DNA from: an uncultured Oceanospirillaceae bacterium
Lineage (GTDB): Bacteria > Pseudomonadota > Gammaproteobacteria > Pseudomonadales > Balneatricaceae
NCBI GenBank assembly: GCA_937136055.1
Contig: CAKZOD010000028.1
Span: forward strand, 1-64,000
Direction: 5' to 3'
Length of the DNA stretch: 64,000 nt
Below, in pieces: positions 27,917 to 37,062 of the stretch. Each line of letters starts with the position of its first letter. Position 1 is the stretch's first letter. Made by a program: the position numbers and the translations under genes. The notes beneath the pieces are model-generated. The model was not told the DNA's origin. It was given only the letters and a program-made list of their open reading frames with translations, and searched no databases.

Positions 27917-29803
27917 TTAAATTTTAATGGCCATCAAAGTGATATCATCATTTCTTTCTTCATCTTCTTGATATTTTGATAACTGCTCACTAAAAATTTC
28001 TTGTTGGACGGCTAAAGGCTCCTGATAATGTTGGCGAATAATATGCTCAAATTTACGTTTTCCGAAGGGGAAGCCTTTAGCGCCACCATTTTGGTCAAGG
28101 TAGCCATCAGTCGTTAGATAAAAGCTCATGCCTTCACTGACATCAATGGTGTGCTGGGTAAACTCATAATTGATATCGGAAGTCTTATAGCCCACTGAAT
28201 ATCGATCTCCCTTAATCGCTGAAAGTTCATCATCTTTGACATAATAAAGCGGGGTATTAGCGCCTGAGAATCTAATAACTTTCAACTTTTTATTGTAGTA
28301 AATAATACCGCCATCAAAGCCAGCATTAGATAACGTAGAGTTTTGATCTTGTTTTAAGGTGCTTTTTATTTCACGGTTGAAAAGTTTCAGTACATCCGCA
28401 GTGTTTACCTCGCTATCATTCTCTTTAATAAGCGTAACGACTTGTTTTTCAATTGCTTTGACAAGCATGGTTAGAAACGCGCCTGGAACACCGTGGCCTG
28501 TGCAGTCAATAACCATAAATAAACATTCATCTTTACTGCGCAGCTCATCAAACAAATAGATATCACCGCCGATAGTGTCTTTAGGTTGCCAGGTAACAAA
28601 GAACTCATCGAAGTAAGGTTTTAAGCGATCATTCCCAGGAATAAGAGAATTTTGAATCAGCGCTGAGTACTCGATGGATTGGCGTGTGTGTGTGTTGATC
28701 TCTTCAATTTGGTCTTTTATGTTTTCAAGCTCTGTGATATTGCTAAAGACAACGGTGTAAAGTTCTTTATTCTCAAATAAAAAGCGATCAATACTGATTG
28801 AGAAAACATGATCTAGGCCGTCTATGTGGATATCGATTTTGTTAATCGAATCTCTATTGTCATAAATACTATTAAGCCACTTTACATCCTCAACTTTTTC
28901 TTTGAGCTCCTTAAAAGCGGCTGGATCTGTGTCAACATCTTCCGTTTCAAATAATACCGGTTCATCATTAAAATTAAAAAAATCGATGCAAGCACGATTG
29001 ATCGTCGTGATTTTGCTGCCATCACTGGTGATAATGATGCTCTCTTGGGAATCCATAATAGAGTTTACTAGCTGCTTTTCTTTCGCGAGCTGTTTAGTTC
29101 TATCGTTTACTTTAATTTCTAAGTTTGTCTTATGTTCATTTAACTGCTGCAGTTGATTGGAAATTTTATTACCCATAGTGCCAAGGACACCTATTAAAGG
29201 CTCAAACTCTTTGTAAGTGTTTGCAGTCTTTGTCGTGTAATTACCGTTGCCAAAATCAATACTGGTTTGGATAAGTGAGTCGAGGGGTTTTTTAAGTAGC
29301 GTTTTAAAAACGATTAGCGTTAAGAGGGTAATAGTGGTGAGCGTTAGCATTAATATCGCGATATTAGTGATGAGAATTTGGTTTAACTCTCGATCCAATT
29401 CATTCTTTGAAAAAGAAAGTTTGATTTGGCCAATGATATCCTCATCTTTAACAATGGCAGCTTGATGCGCTGTTATGTTTTCATCCAACAGTTCACTTTC
29501 ATAACTATAAAGTGATTCTCCAAACTCATCGAGTACATTCAACTGAACTAAAATACTATCGCTGGTAAAGTTGTCAGCGCTAGTTTTTAAAGCGGGAATA
29601 TTGATGTTCCATACGGGTTGCACCATAGTGCCAAGTAGCTGATGTGTTGTTGCAATATTTTTTTCATAAAATTGCTCAAGTGCATTATCCATATTTATTT
29701 TATAAATAAAGCCGTATGTCGCCAGAGATACAACGGTTACACCTGAAATCAAAATCATGGATAGCTGTTTTGAAAGCGATTTTACTTTAACTTGTGTTTG
29801 CAC
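27917..29803 (-). CDS. siaA: SiaA-like membrane PP2C phosphatase (SpoIIE domain) with HAMP and PAS-like region
   Basis: A 628-residue sensor phosphatase. It has a first membrane helix (13-34), a periplasmic sensor of about 110 residues, a second helix (144-167), a HAMP domain (168-220), a coiled coil (220-248), a PAS-like region (about 250-365), and a SpoIIE/PP2C domain (about 395-628) with GGDIYLFDE and the metal-binding VIDCTGHGVPGAFLTM. SiaA of P. aeruginosa dephosphorylates SiaC, and siaB and siaC lie 3 kb away. SiaA is typically annotated without a clear PAS domain, so this may be a variant. Pairing with SiaC is inferred from proximity. Confidence 0.78.
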   Translation of the reverse strand: MQTQVKVKSLSKQLSMILISGVTVVSLATYGFIYKINMDNALEQFYEKNIATTHQLLGTMVQPVWNINIPALKTSADNFTSDSILVQLNVLDEFGESLYSYESELLDENITAHQAAIVKDEDIIGQIKLSFSKNELDRELNQILITNIAILMLTLTTITLLTLIVFKTLLKKPLDSLIQTSIDFGNGNYTTKTANTYKEFEPLIGVLGTMGNKISNQLQQLNEHKTNLEIKVNDRTKQLAKEKQLVNSIMDSQESIIITSDGSKITTINRACIDFFNFNDEPVLFETEDVDTDPAAFKELKEKVEDVKWLNSIYDNRDSINKIDIHIDGLDHVFSISIDRFLFENKELYTVVFSNITELENIKDQIEEINTHTRQSIEYSALIQNSLIPGNDRLKPYFDEFFVTWQPKDTIGGDIYLFDELRSKDECLFMVIDCTGHGVPGAFLTMLVKAIEKQVVTLIKENDSEVNTADVLKLFNREIKSTLKQDQNSTLSNAGFDGGIIYYNKKLKVIRFSGANTPLYYVKDDELSAIKGDRYSVGYKTSDINYEFTQHTIDVSEGMSFYLTTDGYLDQNGGAKGFPFGKRKFEHIIRQHYQEPLAVQQEIFSEQLSKYQEDEERNDDITLMAIKI

Positions 29804-30177
29804 TAATTAACCCCTATACAGCTTACATCTCAATTTAGCTGAACAGCACACGAATGAGATAACATACCTATTTATATATTGGAAACAGCAACGCTGTTAT
29901 TACAAAAAAATAGGCTTATGATGTGATAGACAGAGTCAGCGGCTTGTACTGTATTAGCAGGAAATTAAATGTAAATCATTGATATATAGTTAAAGATTTT
30001 AATTTCAAAATGCATGAATCTCAAACAACCCCTTTGTTTAAGATCAGCAAAAATAACACTTGGTTGCGTTTTCTCTGTTCTGCTCAACATCACTAAAATA
30101 AGTATAGACACAAACCTTAAAAAGGAAATTATTTCATGAAATTATATGTTTAGTGGACAAAGTAAACCCAAAGAACA

Positions 30178-30207
30178 CCCCGCTAATAAACTAAAAGCGG
30201 GGTTTTT
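30178..30207 (+). terminator. Orphan rho-independent terminator
   Basis: CCCCGC and GCGGGG form a GC-rich 6-bp stem with a 13-base loop, followed by TTTTT. No plus-strand gene longer than five codons lies upstream of it, since the next gene in that direction is on the minus strand. Confidence 0.75.
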
Positions 30208-30219
30208 AGGTCTAAAATT

Positions 30220-30279
30220 TTGAGGTATATAACCTTGATGTATGGAACCTTGAGGTATAGAACCTTGAGATATAGGGAT
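30220..30279 (+). repeat. 15-bp tandem repeat, four copies
   Basis: The units are TTGAGGTATATAACC, TTGATGTATGGAACC, TTGAGGTATAGAACC and a partly degraded TTGAGATATAGGGAT, in direct head-to-tail order. They lie between the orphan terminator and the 3' end of the thioesterase gene. Confidence 0.8.
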
Positions 30280-30309
30280 GTTGGAGACCAGGCTCAAAAA
30301 AGGACGTTG

Positions 30310-30747
30310 TTACAATATATCAGCTTCATAGGGGATTGTGCTGAGTGTAATGCGAGATGAGCAACTAAGTACCTGTTGATCAGTATAGATTTTAATTTCC
30401 CAGACTTGTGTACTGCGTCCTATATGTAAAGGTTTGGCAACTCCTGTTACATGTCCACTTCGCACTGACTTCATATGATTGGCGTTAATTTCAATACCGA
30501 CACAGGCAAAACCTTCAGGGCAGGCGAGAGTGGCACCAACACTTCCCAGTGTTTCCGCTAATACAACATTTGCACCGCCGTGTAATAAGCCCATAGGTTG
30601 GTGTGTGCGAGCATCTACAGGCATAGTTCCAGTGATAGAATCATCACTAACTTCAGTAAATTTAATATCTAGGTGATCGATCAAAGTTTCAGCGCGTTTA
30701 GCGTTCAGTGATTCGAGGGTGAAACTTTTTTTCCAGATTGACATCAT
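30310..30747 (-). CDS. Hotdog-fold thioesterase, MenI/YdiI-like
   Basis: A 145-residue acyl-CoA thioesterase of the PaaI/YdiI hotdog family. MPVDARTHQPMGLLHGGANVVLAETLGS contains the catalytic HGG(A) motif with the family Glu, and GIEINANHMKSVRSG the second active-site helix. It is close to E. coli MenI/YdiI, a 1,4-dihydroxy-2-naphthoyl-CoA hydrolase, and to EntH. The native substrate cannot be told and no menaquinone gene is near. It is divergent from a ubiquinone hydroxylase gene with 111 bases between them. Confidence 0.85.
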   Translation of the reverse strand: MMSIWKKSFTLESLNAKRAETLIDHLDIKFTEVSDDSITGTMPVDARTHQPMGLLHGGANVVLAETLGSVGATLACPEGFACVGIEINANHMKSVRSGHVTGVAKPLHIGRSTQVWEIKIYTDQQVLSCSSRITLSTIPYEADIL

Positions 30748-30858
30748 ATTGTTCCTATTAGCTTTTTTGTTAAAATGTCGTGTTGTTGTAGGTTTGTCAA
30801 GAAATGCATTAAATCTGTTAAAAATAGGTATAATGGCGCCTCTTGAATGGAGAAATAG

Positions 30859-32112
30859 ATGGAAAATAAATTTGATCTTATCATCGTTGGTGGATCGATG
30901 GTGGGTGCGACACTTGCTTGTGCACTTGCTGATAGCCCGTTAAAAATTGCAATTATTGAGGCACATACCCCAGAGGCCTTCGATCAACAGCAGAGTCACG
31001 ATTTAAGAGTGAGTGCGTTAAATATAGCGTCTGAGCAAGTGCTGCGTAATGTGGGTGTTTGGCAGAGTATCCTTGATAAACGCAGTTGCGTATATAGGCG
31101 TTTAAAAACATGGGAGCTCGATGAGTCTCGCGCAGCAACTGAATTTGATTGTGCGGATAGTCAGCAAGATCACCTAGGCTATATTATTGAAAATAGAGTG
31201 ATTCAACTGGCTTTGCTAGAGCGTATTCAAAGGGCTGAAAATCTTCATTTATTTAAAAACAACGTTGCTAGTATCGATATCCAAGCAGGTGCTAGTTTGT
31301 TAACACTTGATAACGAAAAGCAATTAATTACTAAGCTCATTGTCGGTGCTGATGGTGCCAATTCAATGGTTAGGCGCGCAGCAGGTATTGGTATTCACAG
31401 CTGGGACTATTCGCAAAGCGCTTTGGTGATTAATGTTGAGATGGCACAAGGGCAGCAGGATATCACTTGGCAGCAGTTTACACCGAGCGGGCCATTAGCA
31501 TTTTTGCCGTTATCAGGGAACAGTGCTTCTCTCGTGTGGTATGGGGAGCCGGACAAGATTGCCCGTTTAAGTGCACTGGATAATGAAACGCTTTGCCAAC
31601 AAATTATGCAGCAATTTCCAGCTGCACTTGGCAAGGTGAACAAAGTATTAGCAAAAGGTGCCTTCCCGTTAAAAAGGCAACATGCTCAGCAGTATGTCAA
31701 ACCAGGCGTGGCACTGGTGGGGGATGCTGCGCATCTTATTCACCCGCTAGCGGGGCAAGGAGTTAACATTGGTATTCTCGATGCAGCGCAGCTTGCGCAA
31801 ACAATTGAGCAAGCGGCGGGGGATCGTATCAGCAGTGCTGATGAATACGCCTATAACAGTGATGATGATTTTAGTTCATTAGCGGTGTTGCAAGACTATG
31901 AGCGAAAAAGACGCAATCATAATCTGTTGGTTATGCAATTGATGGACAGTTTTTATCGAGTCTTTAGCAATCAAATAGCGCCCTTAAAAGCGTTGAGAAA
32001 TATTGGCTTAGGCGTTGCACAGCGTATTCCGTTTGCGCGCAAAAAAGCGATGCAATTAGCAATGGGTATTACAGGTCCACTACCACCGCTCGCAAGAACA
32101 TCTAACCAATAA
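30859..32112 (+). CDS. ubiF: UbiH/UbiF/VisC-family FAD monooxygenase
   Basis: A 417-residue flavoprotein hydroxylase of ubiquinone synthesis. The FAD-binding GxGxxG-type motif is IIVGGSMVGATLA near the N-terminus, DLRVSALNIASEQVL is the UbiH/COQ6 signature, and GVALVGDAAHLIHPLAGQGVNIG binds FAD near residue 285. The segment YRRLKTWELDES is nearer to UbiF than to UbiH or UbiI, but the position hydroxylated on the ring is not certain. GGAG precedes the ATG. No other ubi gene is close. Confidence 0.8.
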   Translation: MENKFDLIIVGGSMVGATLACALADSPLKIAIIEAHTPEAFDQQQSHDLRVSALNIASEQVLRNVGVWQSILDKRSCVYRRLKTWELDESRAATEFDCADSQQDHLGYIIENRVIQLALLERIQRAENLHLFKNNVASIDIQAGASLLTLDNEKQLITKLIVGADGANSMVRRAAGIGIHSWDYSQSALVINVEMAQGQQDITWQQFTPSGPLAFLPLSGNSASLVWYGEPDKIARLSALDNETLCQQIMQQFPAALGKVNKVLAKGAFPLKRQHAQQYVKPGVALVGDAAHLIHPLAGQGVNIGILDAAQLAQTIEQAAGDRISSADEYAYNSDDDFSSLAVLQDYERKRRNHNLLVMQLMDSFYRVFSNQIAPLKALRNIGLGVAQRIPFARKKAMQLAMGITGPLPPLARTSNQ

Positions 32113-32433
32113 AATAAAAGCTGTAGGATGAAATAGAGGCAGGATAACTAATGTTGTGAGACCTTCTTTGGTATCGCATGTCACATTCAAGCAGGGATCT
32201 GCCATTATCCGTTTAAATACGTTATCTGAGCTACGAAACAGTGACTTTAACCGTTACAATGCTCAGCATATTTTTCAAATTAACCATCGTAAGATAGTAG
32301 TTTGCCAAATGATCACAAAGTGTGCAGTACGCAAATTGAAAAGCTAACAGCTTGTTTTATGCATTCTGGTTGATCAGTCATTGAAGGCAGCAACTTAAAA
32401 TCGACGTTTCATAATAAAAAGGTTTTCTTGTAT
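32113..32433 (+). other. 321-bp gene-free stretch upstream of the M16C protease gene
   Basis: It probably holds the protease promoter. A 63-codon frame (32156-32347) starts without a ribosome site and has no recognisable feature. AAAAGG at 32417 is the ribosome site for the next gene. Confidence 0.4.
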
Positions 32434-35349
32434 ATGTCACAAGCACAATGCCATAGCAGTTTTGAATACATTCGCCAGCAAAAAATTGATTCTCTGAATG
32501 TCACTATGATGGAGTTTCGTCACAAAAAGACTGGCGCCATGCACTACCATATTGATGCTGATCATCAGGAAAACGTCTTCTTAGTCGCATTTCGTACTGT
32601 GCCTATGGACTCAACCGGTGTTGCCCATGTTTTAGAGCATACGGCGCTGTGCGGCAGTGATAAATACCCTGTACGCGATCCGTTTTTCATGATGACAAGG
32701 CGATCACTGAATACTTTCATGAATGCCATGACAAGTTCTGATTGGACAGCATATCCTTTTGCCAGCCAAAACGAGAAAGATTACTACAACTTACTAGATG
32801 TGTATTTAGATGCCACGTTCCACTCGCGTTTAGATCCGCTCGATTTTGCCCAAGAAGGTCATCGTGTTGAGTTTACAGACAAAACAGACTCAAGTACGCC
32901 TCTCGTATACAAAGGGGTGGTTTATAACGAAATGAAAGGGGCGATGAGTTCTGTTACTTCAACATTGTGGCAAACTTTTTCTCAGTACTTGTTTCCAACG
33001 CAAACTTATCATTATGTGTCCGGTGGTGATCCAGAAGCGATTACCGATTTAAGCTACGAGCAGCTAAAATCTTTCTATGAGAGTCACTATCACCCAAGTA
33101 ATGCCGTTTTTATGACCTTTGGTAATATCGGTGCTGAAAAGCTGCAACAGCGCTTTGAAGAGAGTGCTTTGAAAGACTTTTCTAAACTGGATGTACATAT
33201 TGAAGTACAAGATGAAAAACGCTACTTCTCACCGCTGCGCGTTGAACATGCTTATGCATCCGATGATGAAGATACCAGTGCTAAAACACACCATGTAATG
33301 GGTTGGCTGCTCGGTCAATCTATTGATTTGAAAGAACAGCTTGAAGCGCATTTACTTTCACGCGTATTGCTAGATAACAGTGCTTCTGAATTGCGTTTTG
33401 CACTTGAATCGAGCGATTTAGCGAAAGCACCGTCTCCTCTGTGCGGTCTTGAAGACTCTAATCGCGAAATGACATTTATGTGTGGCCTTGAAGGCTCTGA
33501 AGCGAAAGATGCTGATGCTTTTGAAGCGATGGTATTAGAAGTGTTAGAGCGTGTTGAACGCGAGGGCGTAAAGCAAAGTGTGGTTGAAGCACAATTACAT
33601 CAGCTTGAGCTGGGTCAGCGAGAAATTAGTGGTGATGGCTATCCTTATGGTTTGAATTTAATCATGGCATCACTATCAAGTGCCGTTCATCGTGGTGATC
33701 CGATAGCACTACTTAATCTTGATCCTATTTTAGATCAGATGCGCGAATCTATAAAAGATCCGAAATTTATTCCAAACCTAATTCGCAAATTATTACTTGA
33801 TAACCCCCATTACGTGCGATTGAGTTTGCGTCCAGATACGCAACTCGAAAAGCGTAAGAATGCAGCGCAAACAGAAAAACTCGCTAACATGGCTGCCAAT
33901 ATGAGTGAGGAAGAACGCCAAGCAGTTATTGATCAGGCAGTGGCATTAGAAGCCCGCCAGGAACAGGTTGATGATGAAAGCATATTGCCAGAGGTGACTT
34001 TAGAGGACGTGCCGAGCGAGCAGTTTATTGCTCAAGGTGAATCTTTAACCTTGGCTAAGCAGCCGTTAGATTGGTACGGGCAAGGCACAAATGGTTTGGT
34101 ATATCAGCAAGTTATCATACAAATGCCAGATTTTGATGAAACTGAAAAGCCGTTAATTCCACTGTTAAGTCTTTGCATGTCAGAATTAGGGTGTGCAGAT
34201 CGCAGCTATCAAGAGAATCAACAGCGTCTGGCGCAGGTGACAGGTGGTGTGAGTGCGTATTCATCGATACGCGCAAGTGTGAGCAGTGAGCAAGATGTGA
34301 GTGGCTACTTTATCGTATCGGGTAAAGGCTTAGTGATTCATCAGCATGCATTACTTGAGTTGATTAAAGAGACATTGCTTGAAAGTCGTTTTGAAGAGCT
34401 ACCAAGAATTCGTGAGCTGATTGCTCAGCAACGCAGCCGTAAAGAGCAAAGTGTGACAGGTAGTGGCCACTCGTTGGCAATGATGGCCGCCAGTGCACCG
34501 CTTGCGCCATGCGCTAATCTATCACATCAACAGCGCGGTTTAGCGAGTATTGCAGCGATTAAAGTGTTAGATGATAGCTTGCAGGACGATAGCGTATTAG
34601 CTGATTTAGCCAAGCGCTTAGAAGTTATGCATCAAAAGCTTGTCAATAGCCCACGCCGCTTTTTATTAGTTGCAGAGGCAGAGCACAAGCAAACATTGAT
34701 AGCACAACTTGAAACACTGTGGGGTGATGCTAAAGCAGAGGCCGAGGCAACATTCACATTAGCACCGACCCGTGAAACGGTTAAGCAGCTATGGGTCACC
34801 AACACAGCAGTGAGCTTCTGTGCAAAGGCCTATGCAACAGTCAGTGTTGATCATGACGATGCTGCACCTTTGTCAGTGCTAGGTGATTTCTTGCGAAACG
34901 GTTATTTGCACCGTGCGATTCGTGAGCAAGGTGGTGCATATGGTGCAGGTGCTGGTCAAGATAATGGCGATGCTGTTTTCCGTTTCTTCTCTTACCGGGA
35001 TCCGCGCATTGAAGAGACTCTTCAAGATTTTGATGCAGCCGTTAGCTGGTTGTTAGATACCGAGCATGATGAGGGCAAGCTAAGTGAAGCGATCTTAGGT
35101 GTTGTAAGCTCTATCGATAAACCGGCATCCCCAGCAGGAGAAGCGAAACAAGCGTACCATTCGCAATTGTTTGGGCGCAGCGCTGAGCAACGCAAAGCTT
35201 TCAGAGCGAAAATTTTGCAAGTCAGTATTACTGATTTACAACGGGTGGCAAAGCGTTATCTACAGCCTGAGAACGCCAGCATAGCCGTTGTCACTAATGC
35301 TGAATTAGCTGAGCCATTAGCACAAGATTATGAGTTAATTAATTTATAG
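32434..35349 (+). CDS. Insulinase-family (M16C) metalloprotease, PreP-like
   Basis: A 971-residue zinc protease with two fused M16 halves. The inverted zinc motif HVLEH gives H65, E68 and H69, in AHVLEHTALCGSDKYPVRDPFF, and the third ligand glutamate is in VVYNEMKGAMSS near residue 172. The C-terminal half (about 550-970) is the catalytically inactive M16 partner domain, with AIREQGGAYGAGA near its end. The PreP group of organelles degrades presequences and other peptides; the bacterial role is peptide clearance by analogy. No signal peptide is evident. The ATG at 32434 is preferred over a TTG six bases upstream. Confidence 0.93.
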   Translation: MSQAQCHSSFEYIRQQKIDSLNVTMMEFRHKKTGAMHYHIDADHQENVFLVAFRTVPMDSTGVAHVLEHTALCGSDKYPVRDPFFMMTRRSLNTFMNAMTSSDWTAYPFASQNEKDYYNLLDVYLDATFHSRLDPLDFAQEGHRVEFTDKTDSSTPLVYKGVVYNEMKGAMSSVTSTLWQTFSQYLFPTQTYHYVSGGDPEAITDLSYEQLKSFYESHYHPSNAVFMTFGNIGAEKLQQRFEESALKDFSKLDVHIEVQDEKRYFSPLRVEHAYASDDEDTSAKTHHVMGWLLGQSIDLKEQLEAHLLSRVLLDNSASELRFALESSDLAKAPSPLCGLEDSNREMTFMCGLEGSEAKDADAFEAMVLEVLERVEREGVKQSVVEAQLHQLELGQREISGDGYPYGLNLIMASLSSAVHRGDPIALLNLDPILDQMRESIKDPKFIPNLIRKLLLDNPHYVRLSLRPDTQLEKRKNAAQTEKLANMAANMSEEERQAVIDQAVALEARQEQVDDESILPEVTLEDVPSEQFIAQGESLTLAKQPLDWYGQGTNGLVYQQVIIQMPDFDETEKPLIPLLSLCMSELGCADRSYQENQQRLAQVTGGVSAYSSIRASVSSEQDVSGYFIVSGKGLVIHQHALLELIKETLLESRFEELPRIRELIAQQRSRKEQSVTGSGHSLAMMAASAPLAPCANLSHQQRGLASIAAIKVLDDSLQDDSVLADLAKRLEVMHQKLVNSPRRFLLVAEAEHKQTLIAQLETLWGDAKAEAEATFTLAPTRETVKQLWVTNTAVSFCAKAYATVSVDHDDAAPLSVLGDFLRNGYLHRAIREQGGAYGAGAGQDNGDAVFRFFSYRDPRIEETLQDFDAAVSWLLDTEHDEGKLSEAILGVVSSIDKPASPAGEAKQAYHSQLFGRSAEQRKAFRAKILQVSITDLQRVAKRYLQPENASIAVVTNAELAEPLAQDYELINL

Positions 35350-35369
35350 TCATTGAGGTTTTCAGCTTG

Positions 35370-35410
35370 CTGAAGTGGTATCAAACTATACCACTTCAGT
35401 GCTGTTTTGA
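35370..35410 (+). terminator. Rho-independent terminator after the M16C protease
   Basis: A perfect 12-bp stem CTGAAGTGGTAT / ATACCACTTCAG with loop CAAACT, followed by TGCTGTTTTG, 21 bases after the stop codon. Confidence 0.75.
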
Positions 35411-35537
35411 TCTTTTTAGCTATCGCACGCTAACTTTACTTTCTTGATAAAACGAGTTTAAAGTGCATTATATTAGAGTATAAACCATCGACATAAGCTT
35501 CAAACCTCGTCTCTCACTTGCATCGCAAGGTGCGCTG

Positions 35538-36365
35538 TTGATCGTTCTATCTGAACTATTTCTTATTATCTCAGGGATGGTGATTAAGCATTTATCAGCG
35601 CAAGAAGTACCGACAGGGCAAATTATGCTTTTTCGCAATGCCTTTGCACTGATGATATTAATGCCTTGGTTGGTGAGTACTGGGCTTGGGAGTTTTAAAA
35701 CCCGTTTTTTAAAATACCATTTTATGCGTGCGGGTTTCGGCGTTTGTGCCATGGGCTGCTTATACTATGCTTGGGGTCATTTACCGCTTGCGCAATCAGC
35801 ATTATTGAAACAGACATCTCCCTTTTTTATTCCTCTAATTGCTTTTTTATGGCTAAACGAGAAGCTAGATAAAATTGTTTTTATGGCAATTTTTATCGGT
35901 TTTTGTGGGGTGTATTTTATACTGAACCCAACCGCAGGTAGCATAAATTACGTAGTGCTCATCGCACTATTAGGTGCACTGCTTGGGGCTGTCGCTAAAG
36001 TTACAATACGAAAGCTTGGGCATACAGAAAACAGTAAGCTAATTGTTTTTTATTTCTCATTCTTTGCAACGATATTATCGATAATACCTGCTTATATAAG
36101 CTGGCAGCCGATAGGACTGAATGCACTGTTATGGTTACTGATACTGGCCATTGCATCAACCATTGCGCAATTGTTGCTTAGCAAAGCCTACCGCTTAGCT
36201 AAAGCCGGATTTTTAGCCCCATTCACTTATAGCTCCGTGTTTTATGCTGCGCTGTTAGGGTGGGTCTTCTTCGCTGAGGCAGTTAGTATAGAGACTGTGC
36301 TCGGTATGTTATTGATTTGTAGCGCTGGCTTATTAGCTCTTAAGGGAGCTAAAACCAGGAGCTAA
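35538..36365 (+). CDS. EamA/DMT-family transporter
   Basis: A 275-residue membrane protein with ten predicted helices in two EamA halves; the substrate is unknown. MLFRNAFALMILMPWLV and LAQSALLKQTSPFFIPLIAF are typical of the first half, and KAGFLAPFTYSSVFYAALLGWVFFAE of the second. An in-frame stop at 35481 limits any upstream start, and no ATG occurs before codon 14. The TTG at 35538 is preceded by AAGGTG at 7 bases, which supports it, but it leaves almost no residues before the first helix. Confidence 0.82.
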   Translation: MIVLSELFLIISGMVIKHLSAQEVPTGQIMLFRNAFALMILMPWLVSTGLGSFKTRFLKYHFMRAGFGVCAMGCLYYAWGHLPLAQSALLKQTSPFFIPLIAFLWLNEKLDKIVFMAIFIGFCGVYFILNPTAGSINYVVLIALLGALLGAVAKVTIRKLGHTENSKLIVFYFSFFATILSIIPAYISWQPIGLNALLWLLILAIASTIAQLLLSKAYRLAKAGFLAPFTYSSVFYAALLGWVFFAEAVSIETVLGMLLICSAGLLALKGAKTRS

Positions 36366-36450
36366 AACGGCTGCTAAAAAGAGCAGCGAATAAACACATA
36401 AATACTGATGATATGATCATTCACGAATTGATCACCAATAGAGGCAAAAC

Positions 36451-36933
36451 ATGAAAATTACAAATGATACAGTTGTCCAATTTAACTACGTGTTAAAAGA
36501 TGAGCAAGGTGAGATCCTAGAACAAACAGATACAGATCAGCCAATCGCATATCTTCAAGGGCACAAAAATATGCTGGCGGGTGTGGAAGAGGCCTTAGCA
36601 GATCATGCAAAAGGAGATAGCGTTACTGTGACATTAGCACCTGAGCAAGCTTACGGCGACGTGCTTGAAAACGCTGAAATGAAAATTCCGGTAAAACACT
36701 TACAAGGGGCTAAAAAGTGGAAGCCTGGCATGGTTGCAACGGTCAATACAGAACAGGGGCAACGCCAAGTAACAATCGTGAAAATCGGTCGTTTCATGGC
36801 AACCGTTGACAGTAACCATCCCTTTGCTGGTAAAACACTGACGTTTGAAATGGAAGTTGTAGATGTAAGAGCGGCAACTAGCAGTGAGTTAGCACATAAG
36901 CATGCACATGGTGCCGGTGGCCATCAGCACTAA
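36451..36933 (+). CDS. slyD: FKBP-type peptidyl-prolyl isomerase SlyD
   Basis: A 160-residue SlyD: FKBP fold split by an IF (insert in flap) chaperone domain (about residues 70-125). Typical segments are VVQFNYVLKDEQGEILEQT, PIAYLQGHKNMLAGVEEAL, PEQAYGD and VDSNHPFAGKTLTFEMEVVDV. The tail HKHAHGAGGHQH is a short His-rich metal-binding end, as in nickel-handling SlyD. It folds proteins and may assist metalloenzyme maturation. Confidence 0.94.
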   Translation: MKITNDTVVQFNYVLKDEQGEILEQTDTDQPIAYLQGHKNMLAGVEEALADHAKGDSVTVTLAPEQAYGDVLENAEMKIPVKHLQGAKKWKPGMVATVNTEQGQRQVTIVKIGRFMATVDSNHPFAGKTLTFEMEVVDVRAATSSELAHKHAHGAGGHQH

Positions 36934-36962
36934 TCTTAGAAATTCTCACCATTTAATACCAT

Positions 36963-36990
36963 AATACGCGCTTTTATAAGGGCGTATTTT
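36963..36990 (+). terminator. Rho-independent terminator after slyD
   Basis: AATACGCGCTT and AAGGGCGTATT form an 11-bp stem with one mismatch and loop TTAT, leading into TTTT. Confidence 0.65.
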
Positions 36991-37062
36991 ACTTAAAATC
37001 AACAGCTTAAAACTTTGTTTTTAAGTTGGTTGATAATCAAAAGAAGTCATATAGCTAGCCTT

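Larger units (their letters stand above)
29804..30309 (+). other. 506-bp region with mini-ORF, terminator and tandem repeats
   Basis: No normal gene is seen. A five-codon frame (MKLYV, ATG at 30136, stop at 30151) has an AAAGGA ribosome site 9 bases upstream and is followed by a strong terminator at 30178. This could be a small RNA, a leader peptide, or the remains of a deleted gene. Four 15-bp tandem repeats follow at 30220. Confidence 0.4.

Noticed and set aside
32156..32347. 63-codon frame upstream of the M16C protease gene
   Set aside because: No ribosome site and no protein-like feature; the stretch is more likely promoter DNA.
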